16,595 bases of DNA from Trueperella sp. (GTDB lineage Bacteria; Actinomycetota; Actinomycetes; Actinomycetales; Actinomycetaceae): positions 1 to 16,595 of the forward strand of contig JAAYGH010000116.1 in assembly GCA_012727825.1 (NCBI GenBank), given 5' to 3'. The stretch's first letter is position 1; each line of letters opens with the position of its first letter. Positions 6,552 through 14,081 of this stretch are shown here, in pieces. The position numbers and the translations under genes are program-made. Under the pieces are notes generated by a model. It saw only the letters and a program-made list of their open reading frames with translations, had not been told where the DNA came from and searched no databases.

Positions 6552-7609
6552 CAGTTACTCCATTCCAAAATGACCTTGCCCGACTTGCCCGAGCGCGCCG
6601 CCTCAAACGCATCTTCCCACTGCTCCGGCGCGAACCGATGGGTGATGATTGACCGGATCTGCTCGCGCAACTTCTCCGAGCTGGTCAGCAGGTAGGTGGC
6701 TTGGTACCACGTGTCGAACATCTGGCGCCCGTACACGCCCTTGACGGTGAGCATGCGGACGATGAGCGCGTTCCAGTCGATGGCGAACGGCCGCGCGGGG
6801 ATTCCAAGAAGGGCGATTTTCGCGCCGTGGTTACACAGGTCGATCATCGAGGTTAGCGCCGCTGGGCTTCCGGACATTTCTAGCCCGACGTCGAACCCTT
6901 CCGTCATCCCTAAGCCCGGGAAGTGCTGGCGCGGGTCGTCGTTTGCCACGTTCACGGGAACGACGCCGTCAATGGCTCCGGCGAGCTTGAGGCGGTCCTC
7001 GTTGATGTCGGTCAGGACGGTATTGCGGGCTCCCGCATGCGCCGAGATGGCCGCGGCCATGATGCCGATCGGCCCCGCGCCCGTCACCAGCACGTCCTGA
7101 GCGGTAAGTGGGTACTGGAACGCGGTGTGAACGGCGTTGCCGAGCGGATCGAAGAGGGCGCCGAGCTCGGGGTCGATGGTGCCCGGCTGCACCCACACGT
7201 TCGCGGCGGGCACGACGACGTAGTCAGCGAACGCGCCGTCCCGATCGACGCCGATCGACACCGGTCGCATACACATGTGCCGTCTGCCTGCGCGGCAGTT
7301 GCGGCAGCGGCCACACACAACGTGGCCTTCCACGGATACTCGCAGACCCACATGAAGTTCATCGCGGCCATTGCCCTGCGCCACGCCCGGGCCGATCTCC
7401 ACGATCTCGCCGTAGAACTCGTGGCCGATCGTCTGGCCGGGCTTCACATGTTCGGCCGCGAAATCGTCCCACGACTGGATGTGCAAATCCGTTCCGCACA
7501 AACCAGCTCGCATGACTCGGATCTTGACTTCGCCATGGCCGGCAGTAGGCTCCGGGACATCTCGTAGTTCAAAGCCTGGCCCCTCGGTGGGCTTGACCAG
7601 TGCTCTCAT
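6551..7609 (-). CDS. tdh: L-threonine 3-dehydrogenase
   Basis: A 352-residue zinc-dependent medium-chain dehydrogenase. It oxidises L-threonine with NAD+ to 2-amino-3-oxobutanoate, the substrate of the adjoining kbl product. Catalytic zinc region: GLCGTDLH with C38, T40, D41 and H43, then GHEF with H63 and E64. Structural zinc cysteines C99, C102, C105 and C113. Rossmann motif GAGPIG at 177-182, with D201 at the end of the second strand, as for NAD+ binding. [11 protein letters not shown] near 153-163 is typical of Tdh rather than of other zinc alcohol dehydrogenases. AGAGGA lies four bases before the ATG. tdh is first and kbl second in a two-gene operon. A bulged inverted repeat lies about 32 bp upstream of the start. 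Confidence 0.95.
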   Translation of the reverse strand: MRALVKPTEGPGFELRDVPEPTAGHGEVKIRVMRAGLCGTDLHIQSWDDFAAEHVKPGQTIGHEFYGEIVEIGPGVAQGNGRDELHVGLRVSVEGHVVCGRCRNCRAGRRHMCMRPVSIGVDRDGAFADYVVVPAANVWVQPGTIDPELGALFDPLGNAVHTAFQYPLTAQDVLVTGAGPIGIMAAAISAHAGARNTVLTDINEDRLKLAGAIDGVVPVNVANDDPRQHFPGLGMTEGFDVGLEMSGSPAALTSMIDLCNHGAKIALLGIPARPFAIDWNALIVRMLTVKGVYGRQMFDTWYQATYLLTSSEKLREQIRSIITHRFAPEQWEDAFEAARSGKSGKVILEWSN

Positions 7610-7640
7610 GTCGTCCTCTTTCCCAATCGGGTCGCCTTGA

Positions 7641-7660
7641 GACCTAGGAACAGCCTAGTC
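7641..7660. promoter_or_regulatory. Bulged inverted repeat upstream of tdh (possible operator)
   Basis: GACcTAGG (7641-7648) and CCTAGTC (7654-7660) are complementary apart from one extra C, around a 5-base spacer. It sits about 32 bases ahead of the tdh start, where a repressor site would act. Its protein is unknown. Confidence 0.35.
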
Positions 7661-7740
7661 CGATCGGCCGGCGCTCGCACTGCTGGGCGGGTGGCACTCC
7701 TGGGCAGCGCCGCACGGCGACCGGCGGATTGCCGGGCCGG

Positions 7741-8673
7741 TTACGGAAGGCGAACGACGGCGTCGGCGATGAGATCCCAGAACCGCTCGGCGTCGAGCCT
7801 CGTGGCGGCCCACGTGTGGCAGTCCTCGTCTGCGGCAAAGCGCGTATCGGCGATGGTGCGGCCGACTGACAGATCGCCGCCGAGCTCGATGTCAATCGGC
7901 ACGCGGATCGTTTGAACAATCGTGGGATCGATGCAGTAGGCGACCGCGCACGGATCGTGAATCGGAGGTTCGGCCATGCCGAAGTGGTCGAGGTGGGTCT
8001 TGGTGAAGAACGCGAAGAGGTCTTTCATGAAGCCGCCAAGGGGCGCGTGAAGATTCTCGAGCCGCGCAGCCACGTCTTTCGTGTAGAGCGCCTGATGGGT
8101 GAGATCCAGCCCGACCATCACCACTGGCCAGGCCTCGCTGAAGACGATGTGCGCCGCCTCGGGATCGATCCAGATATTGAACTCGGCAGCGGCCGTCCAG
8201 TTGCCCTCCCCCATGGAACCACCCATCAACACCACCTCGGCAACGCGCTCGACGATGCGCGGTTCCTTGCGCGCGGCGAGCGCGATGTTCGTGAGCGGGC
8301 CGGTCGGGACGAGCGTGACCGTGCCCGGTTCGTGCTCCATGATGAGGTCGATAATGAGATCCACTGCGTGGCGGCGATCCAGCTCCACCGGTTCAGGAAG
8401 TTCGACGCCGTCGATCCCGCTCTCGCCGTGAATCTCGGGAGCTCCCTCCCGAACACGGACGAGCGGGCGCGGGCAGCCGGCCGCGACCGGCGCGGTGATG
8501 CCATAGAGGCTCGCCAAGCGGGCGGCGTTATAGGTGACCTTCTCCATCGTCTGATTACCGCCCACCGTCGTCACGGCAAGCAGGTCAATCGCCGGACTCC
8601 CCTGCGCCAGCAGCATCGCCACCGCGTCGTCGTGGCCAGGATCGCAATCGAGAATTATCTTCCGAGGACTCAT
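7741..8673 (-). CDS. Nucleoside hydrolase (inosine-uridine preferring family)
   Basis: A 310-residue protein of the IunH/Rih family, normal length. It hydrolyses the N-glycosidic bond of ribonucleosides to free base and ribose, for salvage. The calcium-binding N-terminal motif is present: LDCDPGHDDAVA with D11, D15 and D16. VPTGPLTN at about 122-129, EFNIWIDPEAA with N166 and D170, and IHDPCAVA with H239 and D240 are the other active-site elements. Substrate range (purine, pyrimidine or both) cannot be read. The start at ATG 8673 lacks a clear SD, so a leaderless mRNA is possible. It lies upstream of tdh on the same strand but a 131-bp GC-rich gap separates them, so co-transcription is uncertain. 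Confidence 0.93.
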   Translation of the reverse strand: MSPRKIILDCDPGHDDAVAMLLAQGSPAIDLLAVTTVGGNQTMEKVTYNAARLASLYGITAPVAAGCPRPLVRVREGAPEIHGESGIDGVELPEPVELDRRHAVDLIIDLIMEHEPGTVTLVPTGPLTNIALAARKEPRIVERVAEVVLMGGSMGEGNWTAAAEFNIWIDPEAAHIVFSEAWPVVMVGLDLTHQALYTKDVAARLENLHAPLGGFMKDLFAFFTKTHLDHFGMAEPPIHDPCAVAYCIDPTIVQTIRVPIDIELGGDLSVGRTIADTRFAADEDCHTWAATRLDAERFWDLIADAVVRLP

Positions 8674-8726
8674 GCGACCATGCTAGCTGGCTCAGATTCC
8701 AAATACGCCACCTGATGGCAGGTAGC

Positions 8727-9155
8727 TTACTCCCTACGGGCAGACGGTGATGGTCGACTCAATCGGCTGAGATTCGATGACGCAGACCTCGCCGCATCTT
8801 TCACGACGTACTCGGTAACGACGCGGGAGACCTCATCGGTCTGCTCGCCCGTTGACCAAAAATCACTGAAGAGCTCATTGAACAGGGAACCCGACTCCGG
8901 GTTTTCCTTCAGGGTGTCCATCGCGTGCGCCTCAATCCGGAGGTACTCGGCGAGCCCCCCAGACAACTCGCCATCGGCCGCGGCGGGTTCCTTGGTGGTC
9001 GGCTCCTCCGTCGTCGGATCCTCGGTCGTGGGCTCCTCCGTGGTGGGTTGCTCGGTGGTCGGCTCGGTGGTGGTCGGCGGAGTTTCCGGCTCGTCTGAAC
9101 AGGCGGCGAGGGACAGGACAAGTGCAGCGCCGGCGGCGAGAATCTTTGCGTTCAT
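8727..9155 (-). CDS. Small lipoprotein with PTTE-repeat linker, probable 3' frameshift
   Basis: As read, 142 residues. A lipoprotein signal is clear: hydrophobic 4-18 then lipobox L16-A17-A18-C19. Residues about 27-57 are a five-residue Pro-Thr-Thr-Glu-X linker, repeated about six times, that would hold the protein off the membrane. The globular part (about 63-120) is not one I recognise. After D120 the frame turns into a Ser/Arg-rich tail with poor third-position GC. The neighbouring frame, joined near 8788-8798, continues as GEVCVIESQPIESTITVCP and stops at TAG 8736-8734, with high third-position GC. Restoring one base there (for example GATGC to GATTGC) would give about 140 residues with a natural-looking Cys-containing end. 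So this is either a recent frameshift or a sequencing error. No clear SD precedes the start. Confidence 0.75.
   Translation of the reverse strand: MNAKILAAGAALVLSLAACSDEPETPPTTTEPTTEQPTTEEPTTEDPTTEEPTTKEPAAADGELSGGLAEYLRIEAHAMDTLKENPESGSLFNELFSDFWSTGEQTDEVSRVVTEYVVKDAARSASSNLSRLSRPSPSARRE
8985..9077 (-). repeat. 15-bp coding repeat for Pro-Thr-Thr-Glu-X
   Basis: About six imperfect copies of a 15-base unit inside the lipoprotein gene encode PTT(E/K)(Q/E/D). Copy number of such units often varies between strains by slippage. Confidence 0.75.
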
Positions 9156-9226
9156 GGTCAGTAGTCGAATTCGGACACCGCAGTTCCACGCAGAAAACCG
9201 CGATTTCCCACATTCAGAGACGGGGC

Positions 9227-9682
9227 CTACTGCCCAGCCCGCGTCCGATCAGCCCACGCGCATTCGAGAAGTTCGCGCAAGACGTCCATGTCAATCTGAC
9301 TAAACGAGGGAAGCAAAATAGCATTCTTGCCGGTCGGGACCCCGCCGAGCCGGTCGAGGATGTCGGCGTAGTAGTCGGAGTACCGTCGCAGCACGATCAC
9401 CAAGCGGCGATCGCGGCGGCTAAATCCGATTTCGAAGCCGTCGTCGGGAGATTCGGGGTGCACCGCCGGCTTCTTTTGCCCAAACCCGACCACGGACGGA
9501 CCCCACATCACAGCCTCGCACGCCGTCACCTCACACAGAAGATCGAACAGGGCGCGTGCGTCCGGCTGCAGGTCTGCGGGATAGCGGTCAATCAGGTCCT
9601 GCGGTTGCAACGACGACGGCGTGCGGCCCGCGTCCACACGCGTGACGCTCGCAGGCGAAGAGAGATCGGCACGGTCGGTCAC
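9227..9682 (-). CDS. DUF1801 family protein
   Basis: Start chosen at GTG 9682-9680, because GAGGAGG sits about four bases upstream and the frame further upstream (to 9817) reads like non-coding DNA. The product is 151 residues, the usual size. DUF1801 hallmarks are MWGPSVVGFG at 59-68, GFEIGFSRRDRRLVIVLRR at about 82-100, the RLGGVPTGKNAILLPS stretch at about 111-126, and a terminal DMDVLRELLE helix. The family is a small alpha/beta fold of unknown biochemical role, related to YdhG-like proteins. It is a stand-alone gene on the minus strand, divergent from the symporter at 10065. I do not assign a function. Confidence 0.88.
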   Translation of the reverse strand: MTDRADLSSPASVTRVDAGRTPSSLQPQDLIDRYPADLQPDARALFDLLCEVTACEAVMWGPSVVGFGQKKPAVHPESPDDGFEIGFSRRDRRLVIVLRRYSDYYADILDRLGGVPTGKNAILLPSFSQIDMDVLRELLECAWADRTRAGQ

Positions 9683-9806
9683 TGCCCCTCCTCGATTCGG
9701 ACATTTACCCTCGAAATCGATTCTACCGCCCCTCATCTGTGAAGTGGCGGGTGGTGGGAACTGCGTGCATAAGGCTCGGCGTACGCGACCGTCGTCGTTG
9801 TGAAAA

Positions 9807-9817
9807 TTGTCAGACAA
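9807..9817. promoter_or_regulatory. Palindrome TTGTCAGACAA, GntR-type operator candidate
   Basis: A perfect 11-bp palindrome fitting the general GntR/FadR-subfamily pattern GTM-N-KAC. No GntR gene is in the window; an 11-mer can also occur by chance. Confidence 0.3.
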
Positions 9818-9964
9818 CCGCGATTTAACACTACTTTCGCGATGAAATAATTCCCGGTTTGCGACGAAAAAGCCCGCTAGGCGAGACGTTCGATAACAAT
9901 TCTATAACATCTTGACATCAAAGCTTTCCCGCCGCGTTTTCGATCGTATAGTTTTCAGCAAGCA

Positions 9965-9980
9965 TGTGGCGCATGCCACG
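9965..9980. promoter_or_regulatory. CRP/GlxR-like palindrome upstream of the symporter
   Basis: TGTGGCGCATGCCACG has TGTG and CAC half-sites at the spacing of CRP-family boxes, but the inner A and T bases of the consensus are replaced. It lies 85 bp before the ATG, just after the TATAGT box, where it would more likely repress than activate. Confidence 0.3.
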
Positions 9981-10064
9981 CGTGTGCCCAGCGGCAATGA
10001 CGCCCGGGCCAACATTTAATATCAGTCCTCTAATTTTTCGCACACACAGAAAAGAGGAATTCAC

Positions 10065-11636
10065 ATGAAAACTCCAGAACTCCATCGGGATTCAGCCGTC
10101 TCAGAGGGTCAGCTTGATGACTCCGACGAGACCATCATGCCGACAGGCCGGCCTTGGCTTCGCCACTTTGGCGGCCTAGCGCTCGGCGTTGTCCTCGCTC
10201 TCATCGTTTACTTCATTTTCCCCAAGGAACTGTCGGCTGACCTCACGGCGCAGCTGACCGCCAAGGAAATCGAACCTGATGGCGACAAGATTGCGCTGAC
10301 CGCAGCCATCGCCATCCTCATGGGCGTGTGGTGGATGACGGAAGCCATTCCGCTCGCAGCCACCGCACTCGTGCCCGTCACGCTGTTCCCGCTCCTTGGC
10401 ATCATGGGCTACTCCGACGTGGGAAGCTCCTACGCGTCGTCCACGATCTTCCTGTTCATGGGCGGATTCTTCCTCGCGCTGGCCATGCAACGGTGGAACT
10501 TCCACCGCAGACTCGCGCTCACGATCGTTCTAGCGGTTGGCACGAAGCCAAAGAGGCTCGTCCTCGGCTTCATGGTGGCAACCGGATTCCTGTCCATGTG
10601 GGTGTCCAACACCGCTACGGCCGTCATGATGCTCCCGATCGGCATCTCGGTCCTCGCGACCATCGGCCACGTCGAGGACGAGACGGGCGAGAAGAAGCTG
10701 TCGAACTTCGGCACCGCGCTCATGCTCGGCATCGCCTACGCGGCGTCGATCGCCTCGCTGTCTACCCTCATCGGCACGCCGCCGAACGCTCTGCTTCGCG
10801 GATACCTGCAGGACAACCACGACATCACGCTGAACTTCGGCCTGTGGATGGTCTTCGCAGCCCCGCTCGCATGGCTCTTCCTGCTTATCGCATGGCAGGT
10901 CCTGGTTCGCATTTACAAGCCCGAAATTGACGAGATCCCGGGCGGGCGCGAGCTGATTCACGGCGAGCTTCAGAAGATGGGCCCGATGTCGGCTCAGGAA
11001 AAGACTGTTGCCGGAATCTTCATTGCGGCGGCGCTGTCCTGGATTCTCATCCCGACCCTGTGGACGGACGGCCCTGTTGGCGATACCACCATCGCCATGA
11101 TCCTCGCCATGGTTCTGTTTATTGCCCCGGCCAAGCCCTCGGAGGGCGTTGCCATCCTCGACTGGGATACAGCCAAGCACATTCCGTGGGACGTGCTTCT
11201 CCTGTTCGGTGGCGGTCTCGCACTGTCGGCTGGCTTCGGCAAGACCGGCCTGTCCGATTGGATTGGCGAGCGCGCGGCAGCTCTCGAAGGCCTGCCAACC
11301 ATCCTCATTATCGCCGGCGTGGCGGCGATCGTGATCTTCCTGACGGAGATGACGTCGAACACCGCGACGGCCGCGGCGTTCCTCCCCATCATCGGCGCGG
11401 TTGCGCTCGGTATGGGCGTGGACGTCCAGCTGCTCGTCATCCCGGTGGCGCTCGCGGCAACGTGTGCATTCATGCTCCCTGTTGCAACACCACCGAACGC
11501 CATCGCGTACGGCTCCGGCTACATAACGATCGCCCAGATGGTCAAGGCCGGTGTCTGGCTGAACATCATCGGCATCGTCCTGATTACCATCTGGACCCTC
11601 GTCTTCGGACCGATGATCCTCGGTATCACGATCTAG
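10065..11636 (+). CDS. Sodium:dicarboxylate symporter, DASS/SLC13 family
   Basis: A 523-residue membrane protein that imports dicarboxylates such as succinate, fumarate and malate with Na+. AGAGGA lies six bases before ATG 10065. A polar N-terminal tail (about 1-33) is followed by about a dozen hydrophobic segments. The two inverted-repeat signature motifs of the family are intact: SNTATAVMMLPI at 181-192 and SNTATAAAFLPI at 431-442, which line the substrate and Na+ sites, each followed by a hairpin motif, GTPPN (237-241) and ATPPN (474-478). This arrangement matches bacterial SdcS/VcINDY. Exact substrate (di- or tricarboxylate, sulfate) cannot be fixed, but the SNT pairs favour dicarboxylates. 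It is a single-gene unit with a long upstream region and its own terminator. Confidence 0.93.
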   Translation: MKTPELHRDSAVSEGQLDDSDETIMPTGRPWLRHFGGLALGVVLALIVYFIFPKELSADLTAQLTAKEIEPDGDKIALTAAIAILMGVWWMTEAIPLAATALVPVTLFPLLGIMGYSDVGSSYASSTIFLFMGGFFLALAMQRWNFHRRLALTIVLAVGTKPKRLVLGFMVATGFLSMWVSNTATAVMMLPIGISVLATIGHVEDETGEKKLSNFGTALMLGIAYAASIASLSTLIGTPPNALLRGYLQDNHDITLNFGLWMVFAAPLAWLFLLIAWQVLVRIYKPEIDEIPGGRELIHGELQKMGPMSAQEKTVAGIFIAAALSWILIPTLWTDGPVGDTTIAMILAMVLFIAPAKPSEGVAILDWDTAKHIPWDVLLLFGGGLALSAGFGKTGLSDWIGERAAALEGLPTILIIAGVAAIVIFLTEMTSNTATAAAFLPIIGAVALGMGVDVQLLVIPVALAATCAFMLPVATPPNAIAYGSGYITIAQMVKAGVWLNIIGIVLITIWTLVFGPMILGITI

Positions 11637-11650
11637 CGAATAACTAGCTC

Positions 11651-11684
11651 AACGGCCCCGGTTGCAATAGCAGCCGGGGCCGTT
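11651..11684. terminator. Bidirectional terminator between symporter and DUF1684 gene
   Basis: An 11-bp perfect stem (11651-11661 with 11674-11684) sits in the 87-bp gap of two convergent genes. T-runs on either side are weak. Confidence 0.7.
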
Positions 11685-11723
11685 CACATCTCGGCTAGCC
11701 TCTCGATCAGGGCAGCCTCGCGA

Positions 11724-12539
11724 TTAGGGCCGCCGCTCGCCGGCTTCAATCGCCAGCGGGATCCGGTTGTCCGCGAGCGGGCGTGGGCACGTGCCGTACG
11801 GCGTGTAGGCCGAGGGAAAGTTAAGCGTAAAGTTGAAGTCGATTTCCACGTCGCGCGCCTCGCCCGGCGCCGGGGCATCCTCTCCGTACCACGGGGAGCG
11901 AATGGGCACATGGCGCCAGTCCGCCGTCTCGCGCCCATTCGTGTCGTCGTGGAAGATGAGCAACAGTTCCCCGCCAAGATCTCCCTCGACGCCCAGGATA
12001 ACGGCGTTTGCCTCCGCGCTTTTGGCCTCCGGGAGTTCGATATGCACGTCGGCGACGACGGTCGCTTCGGCCTGAACATCCCGGCATGCTGTTGCCCTGC
12101 TCATCTGCTGGGGCTCCCGAACAATTGCCACGCCGGACGTCACAAAATCCTCGGTGTAGTCAAACGTCGGAATTCCATCGAAGTTCTGGAATGTGCGGGA
12201 ATCAGAATCTCGCACACGCACTGCATAATCGCCACCTCGTCGGACCACCTCCGCATGGCGCGAACCCTGACTCAACGTCATGTCAGACCCTTCGTCGGGC
12301 AGTTGAATCAGCACGTCACCGACCACGGGCTCGCCGCCGCGCTCGACGCCGTCAGTGCTCACGAATGTTGCTGTCACGGCGTCGTCGGACACGTGCCACA
12401 CCCCCGGGAAGTCTTCGAGCCTGCCTGGCTCCGAACCCAGCCACTCGTAAGAAACGAGAGTCAACCAGCCGAGATCGGCGCCGAATTGGCGCTCATGCTC
12501 GGCGTGCCACGTAGACCAAAGGTTTTTCGCACTACTCAT
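11724..12539 (-). CDS. DUF1684 family protein
   Basis: A 271-residue cytosolic-looking protein with no signal or membrane segment. DUF1684 features can be read in order: an N-terminal helix followed by GWLTLVSYEWLG (24-35), RVRDSDSRTFQNFDGIPTFDY (108-128), IFHDDTNGRET (195-205), VEIDFNFTLNFPSAYTPYGTCPRP (231-254) and the closing NRIPLAIEAGERRP. The conserved F-H-D-(D/E)-T, D-F-N and C-P-x-P...N-R residues are all present. The family role is unknown. AGGA lies seven bases before ATG 12539. It stands alone between a convergent symporter gene and a tRNA-Arg gene. Confidence 0.9.
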   Translation of the reverse strand: MSSAKNLWSTWHAEHERQFGADLGWLTLVSYEWLGSEPGRLEDFPGVWHVSDDAVTATFVSTDGVERGGEPVVGDVLIQLPDEGSDMTLSQGSRHAEVVRRGGDYAVRVRDSDSRTFQNFDGIPTFDYTEDFVTSGVAIVREPQQMSRATACRDVQAEATVVADVHIELPEAKSAEANAVILGVEGDLGGELLLIFHDDTNGRETADWRHVPIRSPWYGEDAPAPGEARDVEIDFNFTLNFPSAYTPYGTCPRPLADNRIPLAIEAGERRP

Positions 12540-12653
12540 GCCACTATCCTATTCTGCCCAATCGTCCGCGGGTGGCCACACGTTACATACCGAGGATTGC
12601 CCGCAAATCACGGGACCAGCCGGCCCCCCGTAAGCAAGAACACTATTGCGTGA

Positions 12654-12684
12654 TTGGCGTTTTCACGCCATGGACGCGTAGACT
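12654..12684 (+). promoter_or_regulatory. Possible promoter of tRNA-Arg(ACG)
   Basis: TTGGCG at 12654-12659 and TAGACT at 12679-12684, 19 bases apart, about 22 bases ahead of the mature tRNA. The same TTGGC-N19 layout precedes tRNA-Ser(GCU). Modest support. Confidence 0.33.
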
Positions 12685-12706
12685 TATCGACGTTCTCAGG
12701 AACAAA

Positions 12707-12779
12707 GCGCCCGTAGCTCAACGGATAGAGCGTCTGACTACGGATCAGAAGGCTGGGGGTTCGAATCCCTCCGGGCGCG
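12707..12779 (+). tRNA. tRNA-Arg (anticodon ACG)
   Basis: A 73-nt cloverleaf. Acceptor GCGCCCG (12707-12713) pairs with CGGGCGC (12772-12778). Anticodon stem TCTGA/TCAGA encloses CTACGGA, giving ACG at 12740-12742, which TadA normally edits to ICG to read CGU, CGC and CGA. The T arm reads GGTTCGAATCC. Discriminator G12779; CCA not encoded. Confidence 0.97.
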
Positions 12780-12781
12780 CT

Positions 12782-12826
12782 TCGGCTCAGTGGTTGACTT
12801 AGGTGTCCCGCTGGGCCGATGTTTTT
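12782..12826 (+). terminator. Terminator of tRNA-Arg
   Basis: A 9-bp stem with one G-U pair (12782-12790 with 12811-12819), a 20-base loop, then TGTTTTT. The long loop weakens the call; the T-run is good. Confidence 0.55.
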
Positions 12827-12831
12827 ATAGA
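12826..12831 (+). promoter_or_regulatory. Possible -10 box for a leaderless NUDIX mRNA
   Basis: TATAGA lies eight bases before ATG 12840, and no SD is present. In actinobacteria this layout is typical of leaderless transcripts starting at the A of ATG. No good -35 box is seen, and the box overlaps the end of the tRNA terminator. Confidence 0.38.
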
Positions 12832-12839
12832 GTTGCTCC

Positions 12840-13409
12840 ATGATGATGACCCCCGATTCCGTCCTTAACGACCTGCACGCGTGGAGTGTTACTCCCGCCG
12901 ACGACGGTGCGCGATATTCACTTGAAACTTTCCGCGGCCTCGTGCACGAGTATGGTGAGGGCGCGCTGTTTAAGGGCGGGCATCCGATGCACCTGACAAG
13001 TTCGCTGTTCGTTCTATCCACCGACCTCACCGAGGTCCTGTTGACCTTCCACAAGAAAGCAGAGATGTGGCTGCAATTTGGTGGGCACCTTGAGCGTGAA
13101 GATGCCTCGCTCGCGGCGGCCGCCTGGCGCGAAGGAAGCGAAGAGTCCGGACTGGAAGCATTTGCCGACTTCTCCCCTATACCCTCGGACATCGACATCC
13201 ACGAGCTTGGCGGCGGCTTCGGTGCCATCTGCCGGGAGCATTGGGACGTGGGCTTCGTGGCATTGGCCGAACGGGACGCCGTCGTCGTTGTGTCTGACGA
13301 ATCCCACGACGTGCGCTGGTTTCCGGTCGATCAGCTACCCGATTCTGGAGCCGGGGATATGAATCCGCGCGTGCGCACCGCCGTCAATCACGCACGCTCA
13401 CATTTCTAA
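12840..13409 (+). CDS. NUDIX hydrolase
   Basis: A 189-residue protein. NUDIX enzymes cleave nucleoside diphosphates linked to another group. Strands before the box read HLTSSLFVLS (51-60) and VLLTFHKKAEMWLQFGGHLE (66-85). The NUDIX box runs from GGH (81-83) to REGSEESGL (97-105), with the metal-binding R97, E98, E101 and E102 present. The first part, with D88 in place of the usual Glu and one residue extra, departs from the strict GX5EX7REUXEEXGU pattern but resembles the GGH-type subgroup common in actinobacteria. HWDVGFVAL (134-142) and VRWFPVDQLP (158-167) are the usual later strands. Three ATG codons stand in a row at 12840-12848 and no SD is seen, so the exact start is uncertain by one or two codons. 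Substrate unknown. Confidence 0.88.
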   Translation: MMMTPDSVLNDLHAWSVTPADDGARYSLETFRGLVHEYGEGALFKGGHPMHLTSSLFVLSTDLTEVLLTFHKKAEMWLQFGGHLEREDASLAAAAWREGSEESGLEAFADFSPIPSDIDIHELGGGFGAICREHWDVGFVALAERDAVVVVSDESHDVRWFPVDQLPDSGAGDMNPRVRTAVNHARSHF

Positions 13410-13441
13410 GGTTTATTAAAATTTCCTCATGTTCACGCCCA

Positions 13442-13469
13442 TTGTCCTTTCACACTCGCATTTCATACT
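13442..13469 (+). promoter_or_regulatory. Possible promoter of the first SADS-tail gene
   Basis: TTGTCC (13442-13447) and CATACT (13464-13469), each matching four of six consensus bases, 16 bases apart. The transcript would have a leader of roughly 45-50 bases including the SD. Confidence 0.33.
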
Positions 13470-13524
13470 TAGTACAACGGCGATCCGATAACGACAGCGG
13501 TTCGCGAGATAGGAAGGCACAATC

Positions 13525-13971
13525 ATGAACAACAAAAAGAAGCTTTGGACGATCACCGGCTCTCTCGCCGCCGCAGTACTCATCACCTCCGGCGCAGGCC
13601 TCGCAATGGCAAATGACGATAGCAACCGCGATCGCGACCGTAACAACACCGTCACTGTTCCTGGCGATCAGGCAACCCAGACGACGAAGGCGGACTCCGC
13701 TCCGTCCACCCCGTCCGCGTCTGACACCAAGACGACTGCGGTCCCGTCAGCACCGTCCGTAGTGTCGGCGCAGTCCGCAGACACCCCCGCCCGCGCAGTT
13801 GCCCCAGTCCAGAAGGCGAAACCAGCGCCAGCACCGGCACCTTCTCGCGCAAAGGCACCGGCTCCTAAGGCAAAGCCGGCTCCTGCACCAAAGGTCTACT
13901 CGGCCGATTCCTACTCGGCTCCGTCACCGTACTCGGCTGATTCGTACTCGGCACCGTCGGCAGATTCCTGA
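13525..13971 (+). CDS. Exported Ala/Pro/Lys-rich protein with SADS tail, paralogue 1
   Basis: 148 residues; ATG 13525 follows AGGAAGG. Residues 1-29 are a signal peptide: charged NNKKK, hydrophobic LWTITGSLAAAVLITSGAGL, then A27-M28-A29 as the likely cleavage site. The mature protein starts acidic/basic (NDDSNRDRDRN), continues Ser/Thr/Ala-rich (about 42-95), then Lys-Pro-Ala repeats (KAKPAPAPAP near 97-106, APAPKAKPAP near 111-120). It ends with Tyr-Ser-Ala-Asp-Ser and Tyr-Ser-Ala-Pro-Ser modules, finishing SYSAPSADS. No fold is expected; it should be an extended, exported, possibly wall-associated protein. I do not recognise a family. The next gene encodes a paralogue with the same start and end. 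Confidence 0.82.
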   Translation: MNNKKKLWTITGSLAAAVLITSGAGLAMANDDSNRDRDRNNTVTVPGDQATQTTKADSAPSTPSASDTKTTAVPSAPSVVSAQSADTPARAVAPVQKAKPAPAPAPSRAKAPAPKAKPAPAPKVYSADSYSAPSPYSADSYSAPSADS

Positions 13972-13984
13972 TCTGCCCTTAACT

Positions 13985-14017
13985 AGCGGGCCCGGCTTGC
14001 GTGTGGCCGGGCCCGCT
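13985..14017 (+). terminator. Hairpin between the two SADS-tail genes
   Basis: A 12-bp perfect stem (13985-13996 with 14006-14017) lies 13 bases after the first stop. The T-tract is poor, so it may be a partial terminator or an mRNA-stabilising hairpin between co-transcribed genes. Confidence 0.6.
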
Positions 14018-14081
14018 CCTCACCTCGTAGATCACGAGAAGCACGCGTCGAGATTCAGTTAGATTAGTAGCAGGAGGAATC

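Larger units (their letters stand above)
9683..10064. other. 382-bp divergent regulatory region
   Basis: No gene is supported here. It separates the DUF1801 gene (-) from the symporter gene (+). The stretch 9830-9960 is AT-rich compared with the surroundings and holds promoter-like boxes: TATAAC 9903-9908, TTGACA 9912-9917 and TATAGT 9947-9952. None pairs at a standard 16-18 bp spacing. Two palindromes lie at 9807-9817 and 9965-9980. The symporter SD is at its right end. Confidence 0.6.

Noticed and set aside
5424..7567. Long open frames on the plus strand opposite kbl and tdh
   Set aside because: They are antisense shadows of GC-rich genes with full family motifs; compositions are Arg/Ser/Ala-rich with no recognisable domain.
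9683..9817. N-terminal extension of the DUF1801 protein to 9817
   Set aside because: The extra 45 residues are unlike the family, and a strong SD sits right before GTG 9682.
11910..12653. 247-codon plus-strand frame opposite the DUF1684 gene
   Set aside because: The minus strand carries the full DUF1684 motif series; the plus-strand frame shows none and runs past the gene into intergenic DNA.
13525..13971. LPXTG-type wall-anchored protein
   Set aside because: No LPXTG-like motif, no C-terminal hydrophobic segment and no positive tail; the chain ends SYSAPSADS.
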